Shown: piece by piece, positions 29,012 through 39,500 of the stretch | How positions within the stretch are numbered: the first letter of the stretch is position 1 | Layout: every line of letters begins with the position of its first letter | DNA from: Anoplopoma fimbria | Lineage: Eukaryota > Chordata > Actinopteri > Perciformes > Anoplopomatidae | Direction: 5' to 3' | Assembly (NCBI RefSeq): GCF_027596085.1 | Contig: NC_072467.1 | Coordinates: forward strand, 28,588,582 to 28,652,581 | Length of the DNA stretch: 64,000 bases | The notes under the pieces: model-generated | The model's database searches: none | Told to the model about the DNA's origin: nothing | The model's input: the letters and a program-made list of their open reading frames with translations, nothing else | Position numbers and translations under genes: made by a program

Positions 29012-29065
29012 GCTCACACCTGCTCATGTTGCTGAACAGGTGCAGCAACATGAGCAGGTGTGAGC
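29012..29065. repeat. Perfect inverted repeat: 23-bp stem, 8-nt loop
   Basis: The left arm 29012-29034 (GCTCACACCTGCTCATGTT then GCTG) is the exact reverse complement of the right arm 29043-29065, separated by AACAGGTG. Beyond a T-T mismatch, two more pairs can form (29009-29010 with 29067-29068). It lies 90-145 bp upstream of the FAM3 ATG on the minus strand, so it may fall in the 5' untranslated region or promoter. Confidence 0.93.
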
Positions 29066-29069
29066 TGCA

Positions 29070-31340
29070 GAAAAGTACTCAGATTACACAAAAAGTTAGC
29101 AACTAAAGAACATTGTCATTATCAATTAATAATAATAATTATTATCCTTCTTATTAAATATTTAAAAAAGACACACATCTGTTATTTTTAGCTCCGTTTT
29201 ACTGATGAAAAATAAAGTTTCTGCTTGTTTTGTTTAATTCCTGCAGCTGCATCTGCTAGTTTTTGAGTGAACGAAATAATCTTTTAAAAATAAAAAATAA
29301 TGTTTATTTTCACAATAAAATAATTTCCCAAATTTGAATCGTTTGTTTTGTCTGAAACCAAACCGGATCAGATGAGAGAAGAAGCAAATCTTCACGTTGG
29401 AGTTTTGAACTCTCTGCTGTCTGTTAATTAAATTATTAATAATTAAAGTTAATTAACGGTTCATTATCTGTCACTTGAATAACTGATTCATTTTTTTCCG
29501 CTCCAGTTGCAACACAAATGCAGAAAAATACAAATGAAAAGTCGACATTCATAGTTTTCTATAAAATATTAGAAAATCAAATCCACGTCTTGTTTCTTCA
29601 GTCCAGAACACAAAGATATTCAGTTAACCATCATATAACTATAACATATATCTATACATCTTATCTTTATAGATACATCAAATATATAATATGTAAATCA
29701 GAGACGAGACGAAACACACAAGGAGCTGGAAACGGGAAACGTTTGACAGAATGACTCAAATGATTCATTTTCTCATGAAAAATACTCTATTTGAAGTAAA
29801 GTAGAAAGTAAAATGTACCTGAAAAGTGTACTTGATACAGTACTACACACCTGTGCAGGTATTTGAGTTCCAGCTCCTCAGTGCGTCCTCTCCGTCTGCA
29901 CATGAACACCAGAGGACATGAGAGGAACACAGAGAGCGGACTCACCCTCTCTCATGAGCCGCAGACAAACAGGCTGATCCGGTTCCGCCTTCCCAGAACC
30001 TGAGAACCAGTTTGCAACCTGCTGCACCAGGAGGGCCAGAGTCCACGCCGGCTATCTGCTGATGACATCATCACGGGAATGAGTGATATGTGAGTGATAT
30101 ATGAATTATATGAGTTATATGTGAGTGATATATGAGTTATATGAGTGATATATGAGTGATATATGAGTGATATATGAGTGATATGTGAGTTATATGTGAG
30201 TTATATGAGTGATATGTGAGTTATATGAGTGATATATGAGTGATATATGAGTTATATGAGTGATATGAGTGATATGTGAGTGATATGAGTGATATGTGAG
30301 TGAGGTCAGCCGTGTTATGAAGGTAAACATTAAAGCCCTGAAGTTAAACACACACACAGACATCACACCTGTACGGCTCTGAAATATGAATGCAATCATT
30401 AAACTAGTTCCTCTCCTGTTTGAATCAGCATTGACATACAGAGAGGAGGAACACATGCTGATCAGCTGACTGATGAGTGAGATTAATGAGTTTAATGAGT
30501 TTAATGAGTCCAAGAGATTCAAACTGAGGACCACTGAGGTTTTAAACAGTAATAACTTCATGATACTTACTTTAGTGCTTTCATGGATGATATCTGAACA
30601 GGCTCAAGTGTCAGTGCTCCTCTGGACTTCAGCTGCAAAAGATCACTTGAACAGACACAAAGCAAGCAGGAAGACTCTCAAAATGACCACGAAGAGACAG
30701 AAAACGACCATAAAAGAGACAAATTAACTACGAACATACATGAAGCAACACAGTTTTCTACTGCTGAGCTGAACAGTTCAGCTTTAAAATGTCGTTTTCC
30801 TTTTCTGTCTTGTTTTTGTTAAAAGGAAAACTCAATAAAACACATTTGAAAAACAAACTGCAACAGAAGCTGAAACAGTGTGTTGACTTTATGAAGAAGA
30901 TTGTTCCTCACAGTCTGTTCATGACCGTCAGTGCTTCTTCACCATCTCATCACTTCATCTCGCTCTTTATTAAGTTTAGTTCATAGTTAAATAATCTTCA
31001 CACAAAGTTCACATCTTCTCCCTGAACTTTCAACTGGAGCTTCATCGATCAACAGATCAATCAGAATCGTTTATGTGTAACAGAAATGACAAACATAGGT
31101 TTTTTTGCTTCTCTTATATTTAAATAAACTGAATAAATATGTTGAAGAAAAATCAGCAAATCTTCACGACTGACAATCAAACTGATGATTTGGTTCATTT
31201 TTGCTTGAAACACAAACTAATTATTGATTGTTGACATTATTCTTTTTTTGTGTGTAATTGTTGTAAAAAACATTAAAAGCTGCGTCACAAGAGCTCAAAG
31301 TGACGTTAATATCAGAAAACAAATGAGAAGCTGTCATGAA
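29070..31340. other. Gene-free stretch with short repeats
   Basis: No gene is supportable. It holds an AGTAC-type repeat fragment (about 29780-29860), a GTGATATATGAGT repeat (see the separate entry), a run of ACAAAGAGAC/AAACGACC-like motifs at 30650-30725 that recurs at 53995-54240, and otherwise AT-rich unique sequence. The upstream exon or promoter of the FAM3 gene may lie between 28950 and 30060. Confidence 0.4.
30080..30305. repeat. GAGTGATATATGAGTTATAT tandem repeat
   Basis: A 10-bp unit (GAGTGATATAT or GAGTTATATGT) is repeated about 20 times. Confidence 0.92.
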
Positions 31341-31351
31341 GATGAGGCGGC

Positions 31352-31625
31352 TGTGGCGTAGTGGAGAGCAAGGCAGTTCTCCAATCAGAGGGTCGGTGGT
31401 TCGATACCCGGCTTCGGCAGTCGATGTGTCCTTGGGCAAGACACTTAACCCCAAGTTGCTCCTGAAGGCCATCGGTGTGGACTGATGATGAATGTTAGTT
31501 AGAGTCTGATGGTGGCACCTTGATGGTAGCCTGTCATCAGTGTGTGAATGGGTGAATGATATGTAACATACTACTGACTGTAAGTCGCTTTGGAGAAAAG
31601 GTCTGCTAAATGACTGACTGTAAAT
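31352..31625 (+). mobile_element. tRNA-derived SINE
   Basis: It begins GGCGGCTGTGGCGTAGTGG, a degenerate box A, followed by a box B (GGTTCGATACCC) about 50 bp on. The central region is GTGTCCTTGGGCAAGACACT. The 3' tail, CGCTTTGGAGAAAAGGTCTG then CTAAATGACTG, matches the L2-like LINE tail shared by many fish SINEs. The tail shows how it was probably mobilised by a partner LINE. It has a related, reverse-oriented copy at 45735-45865. Confidence 0.88.
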
Positions 31626-33500
31626 GAAGATGAAACACCATTTGGCTGCTGTTTGGCTCCTCCCCCCGCTCAACAACAACATAAGCCCCGCCCCCCAGAC
31701 AGACACCAACACACACTGCTGGAGGATCATTTTAGGATTAGTTAAATTATTAAAAGCTGGTGAAAGAAAGTAAATGTCTGGTCGATGGTTAGAAACCGTT
31801 TTAGGGTTTAGCCTCAGAGAGTGACCCAGATCAGTTAGAAAAGTTATTTATCAGCATCAACATTTTAATTAATAATAATTCATATTACTGGTTTATTTAA
31901 ATACAGGAAACAGCCATCAGCGTGTTTTTTAACGCTCTGAGCAATAAAACTCTTCTTTGTAGCGTCCATGTTGTTTCCTCTTTATCTCTTAAAGCTCATG
32001 AACTCGTGACCTTCAGAGGAGCACCTGAACGCACCATTAGGGCCAAAACATATGGACGAACAGGAGAAAGTGGAAAAATATAAAATAAAGAAACACAACC
32101 TCCATATAGACAAACATTAGTGATAATGAAACTTTAATCTCATGTCGTACAAACGAGAGAAAGAGGAAAAGTCGCTTCAGTCTGTTCGGAGGAAACGGGT
32201 TAAAAATCTTCATGTTGCAGCAGACGGACTATTTTCTGTAAAACATTCAGAACAGCAGGAAGTGACGTCATGAGAGGAAGAAACAAACGCAGCTCCGTCC
32301 GCCGTCACGTTTAAATAAAAATAATACAAAAGAACAGCTTGTAAATAAATACAAAACAATGGGTGGAGCCCAAATAAACACTTGAATGAACATCAGTTTG
32401 TTTATGAGTCCAGTTTCTTTGTTCGGCTCCACGTCATTGGTCCAAAGTGGTCTACATCCCGGGTTGGTCTACGAACGGTGGTGGTCTACTGGTGACACTG
32501 GTTACCAGTAGACCACAGAGGTCTCAACAGGAAGAGCTGCACAATCATTCTTAACAGATCAATAATAATCTGTTTCTAATGTCAAACTGACGGACTGGAG
32601 TGGTTATAAAGACTCTTATCAGGAGCTAAAAGGCCACGTTCTGATTCTGTTCTTCAGGGCTGACGCTGGGTCTCGTGTGAAGGATGTAGAATGTTGAAGT
32701 TGTTCACTTTTCTCTGCGTCCTCCGGTTTAATAACAGAAAATAAAAGCTCTTCTGTCGGAGCTGATTGGACACTTTAAGGTCTGTGTCCGCAAAACGCCT
32801 TCTTATTTCTGGCAGAAATGCTCATGTTTCTATGACAACAACATGTTGACATATGACCACGGCTGTATGATGGACTGGCATCGCTCCGGTGCTTTGTATT
32901 AGATATTTGTGCTCCTATCTATTGTTCTGTTTTCTCCACGAGCACCAAACGTTTCTGCTTCGTTCTTTGAAGAGATGAGCTCGTCACCGATCTGCTCCCA
33001 CAAACAGGGTTTTCTGTTTTTGTCATAATAGTGTGAAATAGAAAAGTTTAGGATTGAGGATGTTTTGGGAACAATTTAAAAAGAGACGCTGATGCTCAGA
33101 AGACTCTACGCTGCCAACACAAACCGCTGAGTGAAGATCTGCTCTGACCTCCTCTGCTGAAACGTCTACAGCCCAGAGCTCAGAGGAGACGTCCTCCAAC
33201 ACTCAACCACCAGCTGAGCTTTAGTCCAGACTAAACCAGACCCAGAAGTTCAGCCGGCTGTAAAGTGTTCTGCTCAGCATCTTGGTCATGATTCTTAAAA
33301 AACAAACTAATCTGAATCCAGATTGTTTATGTTAAAAACAGATATCTGGATCAATAACTCACATCCTACCTTAAACCAGCGTTTGAGGACGAGGTCACTA
33401 GTTCTGTGTGCAGCTCTCCTGTTGGAACCAGGACCAGCTCTGTGTGGAGACAGACCACGTCCAGGTCCAGACGTGTCTCTCCACAGCGGATGTCCAGGTC
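31626..33500. other. Gene-free stretch downstream of the Myb/SANT gene
   Basis: Unique sequence with no recognised gene, tandem array or mobile element. The part adjoining 33528 is presumably 3' untranslated sequence of the four-module gene on the minus strand. A G-poor C run (CCCCCCCCCC) lies at 33506-33515. Confidence 0.4.
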
Positions 33501-33528
33501 CACAGCCCCCCCCCCGCCGCATGCTGGT

Positions 33529-36500
33529 CTACATTAAAGCGTTGAGGTGTCCGGAGTGTCCCACAGAGTTCAGCATCAGGGCCCTCTGGTCCAGCACCTC
33601 CCTGTCCCGGCCCAGTGCTGCCCTCTCCTGCTCCACCATGGATCTGTCCCGCTCCACGGCCGCCCTCTCCCTCTCCAACCACAGCCGCTCCGCCTGCACC
33701 GCCGCCCGCTCCCTCTCCACCGCCGCTCGGTCTCTCTCCACCATCTCCCTCTCCCTCTCCAGCGCCGCCCTCTCCCTCTCCACCACCTCCCACTCCCTCT
33801 CCAGTCCTCCCAGCGGGCCCTCGCACGCCTCCGAGCTGCGCTGGTTCTGCTCGCCGCCGTCACCGAACGCCTCCTGTCCGTAGTCCGAGGAGGAGGAGGG
33901 GGAGGGGGAGGGGCGGGCCGGGACCTGTGTCTGGGGGCGGGGGAGGGGTGCTGCTCGTCGTCCTGGGTGACGGGGGTGAGGAGGGGGGCGCTGCTCGTCA
34001 GTCGGCCCTCCATGGCTTCATTCATCAGGTGAAACCACGGCCAGGAGGAGGTGCTGTCTGCTACATTCTCCATCCCAACAGGAGGGTACTTCAGGTCCTA
34101 CAGAGGAGGAGGAGGAGAGGGAGAGAAAGAGGTCAGGAGGAGGAAAAGGAGGAGAAACACTACAGCGAGCAGCTGTTTTACTGATGAAACTAAAGATCTG
34201 TGTTTTTAAAGATCTACATCTTCAGTAGGAACCAATGAGACACAGCCAGGAAGTCAGACAGTGTTGAGGGACGGACCAACATGTTGCATAAAACAACACC
34301 AGTCTGATCTTTAACTTACAGACAGGAAGTCAGTGAACTAACCTTGTATCTCCTCTTCAGATTGTCCCATTTCTTTGCCATCTGGTAGGTGGAGACTTTA
34401 CCCTGCAGCCCCAGTTCCTTCAGGATGGCTCTGAGAGACAGATGGACAGATTACACATCTGCAGCACAGACTACACATCTGCAGCACAGACTACACATCT
34501 GCAGCACAGACCATCTATCAGCACACATCTTCTTACTTCCAGGCAGCTTTGGCAGCGTTTCTCCTCCCGGTGAACAGAGTCTCGTTAGCAGCTCGGAGCT
34601 GGATCATCCTCCTGGTGTCCTGGTCCGTCACTGTGGGAGACAGACAGGTGTAAATAAACAGATGAGGAGGAGGAGGAGGAGGAGGAGGAGAGAGGAGGCA
34701 AAGACAGCTTTCAACCTGGTGGAGGATAAAGTGAGTGATTACCAGAAACACTCTCTGCTGATGACTCATGGTCTTCCTGTTGTTGGGATATTCTCCAGCA
34801 ACGATAATCGTCCAGTCGGCTGCTTTGCTTTTACCCGGTAATTATTAAATACAGTCTGATAAAACAACCACATACCTTATGCTGCTGAAGAAGACGAGGC
34901 CAACTTACTTTTATAAGAGAGGTCAGAGGGCGTTGAACACTCCTCTCCGCTGGCGTCGATGTAGGTCACATTCCCATCGGCCTCGGCGGTGTCCCCCCCC
35001 ACCATGTTCTCCAGCTCTGACACGCTGCTCCTCTCCGCCATCAGACAGTCTCTGTCGGGGGGAGGAGACGAGACAAAGACGCCGTCCTCCTCGCTGCTCC
35101 AGACGGGCGTCACTCGGGGAGCTTTGCCCGCCAGCCGTCCCTCCAGAGCGTCGGTCATCAGCTGGAACCAGGGCCAGGAGGCGGGGTTAGTCTGGGCCTC
35201 CATCCCCCGAGGAGGAAACTTCAGGTCCTGGACACAGAGACACAGACACACAACACACATTTTTACAGTTGATCAGCTGTAAGAAATCGTCAGAGAGGAT
35301 GGAAGTCGAGGATGTAGAAATGTAAATAGTTGAATGTATAAAGCACTTGGAGCAGAACTTTATATTACAGAGAATAAAGAACACAGAGAGAAATGTGACA
35401 GGAGAGAAAAAATGCCCCCAAACTGCTTTAGGGGTTCAGAGGGTTAAACAATAAATTGATTATCAAAACTGGATCTGGCTCCGCCCACATCCAATATGTT
35501 CCAGGGGACTTTTAGTATTTAATTATAAAAACATCTTAAAGTGACCACGTCTCTGATTCAAAGTGATCATATAAGCAGATGTCCTTTTATTTCTCATGGA
35601 GCTAAATGACAATAGTATATTTATTACATAAATATAAAGTAATGAAACGGACAGCTTCTCTATTTACTGGATATTAAACACAGAACAGCTGTTTCAAAGC
35701 TGCTTCACAGTTTGTTTTCTGTTTCTTTTTGTTTATCATGACTTTGATAAATAAAAACGTCTGTGTATGAAAAATAAGAATCAAAAGGTCGGAGTCTGTT
35801 AAAGATATTTCTCATTGCTCTTATCTGAACAGGTAACACTAACGGCTCCAGATCAGGTGAGACAGGTGGAGGTCGTCACCTTAAACTTGGTCTTCAGGTT
35901 GTCCCACTTCTTGGCGACCTGGTCAGGTGTGATCTTCCCCGTCAGACCCATCTCCTTCACGATCCCCCTGTGGACCAAACCAGACCCATCAATGACACAG
36001 AAACCAGGACTACTCACTACGTAGACTTTAGGGACCGCTGGATGATGATGATTGGTGTCATAAATAATGAAATAATAAGAAATCATTAATAGTTTAGTCA
36101 CAGATCATCACAGATTGAAGAGGTTCTACGTTGTGCTCCTGTACCTCCAGGCCGGCTTGGCAGTGTTCCTCCTCCCCGTAAACAGAGACTCGTTAGCAGC
36201 TCGTAACTCAATTAGTCGCCTGGTGTCTTCTTCTGCCACTGTAACGAAGGTCAAAGGTCAAAAACTCAATTATAGTTCTGACTTTAGAGTTAGCCTTTAA
36301 CATAATGTCCATCATTTCTTACGTTTGTAAGTGAACTCGGCCATCCGCTGCAGATCTCCCAGAGACGACGACCCGTTCTTGTCTTCGTTGTCGACCAGCA
36401 GGTCCATCTCCGACTCCGTCAGGAACTCGGCCATCCCCCCTCGGCTGCGTCGGGCTCGTTTCTTGGGCGTCGGCGACAGCGGCTCGCAGTCCTCGTCTTC

Positions 36501-39500
36501 GTCCTCCACGATGGGCGTGAGGATGGGCGCCGCCCCGACGAAGCGGCCCTCCATGGCGTCGTTCATGCGGTAGAACCAGGGCCAGGAGCTCGGGTTGGTC
36601 TCCACGCCTCGAGCGGGAAACTTCAGCTCCTGGTAGAGACAGAAAGCTCTACAGATCGTCCACAGAGGGACCTTATCCTCCTGTCGACACTCTGCCACCG
36701 TGACCCAACGACTCACAGCCACGCCGCTGCGTCTCTACACCATCAATTCATTATCCGCTTTAGTGGTTTGTGTTTAGAAAGTGACGGCAGGAAGTTAGCC
36801 GTCGAACATCAGGCCTCACGCAAGAACCTCTTGATGCCTAAATGCACTGAATGCTCCCGACACAGGTGTTTAGAAGTAAACTAATATATCGTTTAAATGG
36901 ACAAACATGCACCAATCTGCTTTATACTCTCACCTTGTTTGGATTTTGGAGCTTTACATTAGGACTCAGGGACCAAAGCTGCACTATCAGTTTGGAGAAA
37001 GGTAAAAGGAATAAACAGCTACAGATTTTCACCCAGAGGACGATATCTTAATAAAGACATACATTATTAATTCATTATTATTATACTACTGTGGCTTTTA
37101 CGGATTAAAAAGTTGCCTGTTGTAGGTCACATCAGCTGTCAGTGGTTTGAGTTCTCTCTGCAGGATGATGTCAAAGATAGTTTATGAGGTAAGAAGCTTC
37201 ACTCCGTTTGATGCCCGCAGAGCTCCTTCAGAGCATCAACTACTTATTGCTTTCAGTGCGTTTGGATCTTTATCAGAGTTTTTCCAATCAGTCTTCTTTG
37301 ACCGATTGATTCAAGTCAGATTCACCAAACTCTCTGAACTCACTGGTTACAACTCAACAAATTTAATTCTCAAGAATTTATAATTAGAAGAGTCGATCGT
37401 CAGATAATTAAATCAACCATTTTTCAGTGTCAAACGTTTGATCGTTCCATCTTCTCATATATGAGGATTTGCTTCTTTTTCCTGTTTACATTGATCAGAC
37501 TTCAAATTTATTTTGGTTTTGAACTGTTGTTCAGACAAAACAAGAGGTGAGGACATCAGATTAGACAATAGGAAATTATGATGAGCTTTTGTCACTGTTG
37601 TGCAGATGTTTTACAGACAAAATTAAAGAAATAACTAAATATTATCAGCGGATTAATAAATAGTTAAGTTATTGTGCCCTAACCCTTTGCATAATCCAAA
37701 CCCCCAAATAAATCTACCTGGTCCGTCCTATTTATGGTCATGTTTCAACAGAATGGTTATCTGTGAGTAAAAGAAGGCCAGAGTCTCAAGTTGTGTTTTC
37801 AGAAATCTGCATATGAAAACAGAACTCATTCTTCAGAGTCATTAGGACCTGAATGATAAATGACTTATTCATTTTACTCTTGAAAGCACGTTCTGCTGTG
37901 AATAGTTTGAATGATGATGAAGTTAATCTTGAATTATGAGCACAGCCGTCAGCTCTCTTAAATCTCTCTCTCAGTTGGGTCGAGTCGATCTTTGCATGAA
38001 GCCCAGAATCTCTCAAACAGAGACGTCACTGTGAGTCTTGGATCGGTGGTCTGAGGAGCTGGAGGGGGTCGGACCTGGACCTGGACTTACCTTGTATCTC
38101 CTCTTCAGGTTGTCCCACTTCTTTGCCAGCTGATCCGTGGTCAGCTTCCCCTGCAGACCCAGCTCGTACAGGATGGCTCTGAAAGAAACCAACACTCAGG
38201 TTGAATCCAGGACTGAAGACCGTGACGAAGAGCGAGAGGAAAGAGAGTTTAGTGTTTCTTAAAAACACATTTATGGAAAGTAATAAAACTTGTAAACAAT
38301 GAAAATAAATCATCATCTCTGACACAGAAAACGTGTAAGCGACTATTTTAATAGTTTTTCAAGCAAAAGCAACAAACATTTAGAAGTTTCTAGCTTCTCA
38401 AATGTGTGAACTTGAGAGGAGCCATCTGAAACTCACCTCCAGGCCGGTTTGGCTGAATGTTTCCTGCCGGTGAACAAAGCTTCGTTGGCAGCTCGAAGTT
38501 TGATCATTCTCTCTGTTTCTGGTTCCGTCACTGGGAACGAGAACAACAGATTTAATGCTGAGTGCTAAAAACAGGAGGAAGAAAGAGGAGGAGGAAACAG
38601 GAAGAAGACAGAGGAGGAAGGAACAGGAGGAAGAAAGAGGAGGAAGGAACAGGAGGAAGAAACAGGAGGAGGAAACAGGAAGAGGAAGAAAGAGGAGGAA
38701 GGAACAGGAGGAAGAAACAGGAGGAGGAAACAGAAGGAGGAAACATGAGGAAGGAACAGGGGGAGAACCTACTTTTATAGGAGCACTCGCTCATCCTTCT
38801 CCAGCCCATGGGGACTCCCTCAGCAGGAGGAGCCTCGTTGTGGCCCCCCCCGTCGTCCCCGCCGGCCTCCTGATTCACCGTGTCGTCCATCTCGGTCTTG
38901 ATGAGGAACTCCAGGATGTCGGTGTTCTCCTGGCTGTGGTTGTTCTGGAGGCTGCAGCGGTGTCCGGCGTTAGCGGCGGCCTCCGGGCTCAGCACCAGGC
39001 TGCTGTTGTAGAGGCGGCCGTGCATGGCTTCGTCCATGATGTGGAACCAGGGCCACGACTCCACCACCCCCCCGATGCTGTCCTGACCCTGGTACGGCTG
39101 CTTCAGGTCCTGGAAGACCACAGCAATACTTAGAGACACTCTTAAATGTGGTTTAACTGATCCAGGCTTAAATAATCCTGTTAGATTATCCAGCTAACCT
39201 GGATGTTGAACCACAGCTAAAGGTTTGATTTGTTAACCCTTAATCAAGTTGTATTGATTAACAGTGCGCTCTTATTTTGAAATAGAGAAAACGCTGACTG
39301 ATGTTTTGTGCATGAATTAACCAGATTTAATTGAATGATCACATTATTTAAGGTGGGGCAATCTGAAAATAAACTAACCCTAACCCTCTAAAATCTAACC
39401 CAATACACAATACTAACACTCACGTGTCTAATCTGAATGGAGGTCAACAGACAAGACGTTCTGCTGCTCCAGGTAAACAAACACACAGATGCTTTTCAAG

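Noticed and set aside
29012..29065. microRNA precursor
   Set aside because: The 54-nt perfect hairpin is shorter than usual precursors and fully paired; no small-RNA evidence is available, so it is kept only as an inverted repeat.
31352..31430. tRNA gene
   Set aside because: Boxes A and B are present but the cloverleaf is degenerate, and the sequence continues into a SINE body with a LINE-type tail.
33845..33945. A short GT-AG intron that would join module 4 to the coiled coil
   Set aside because: The candidate removes 51 nt, a multiple of three, and therefore does not restore the frame.
33315..34184. Plus-strand Pro/Ser/Leu-rich open frames over the Myb/SANT last exon
   Set aside because: Shadows of the minus-strand coiled-coil and Pro-rich coding sequence.
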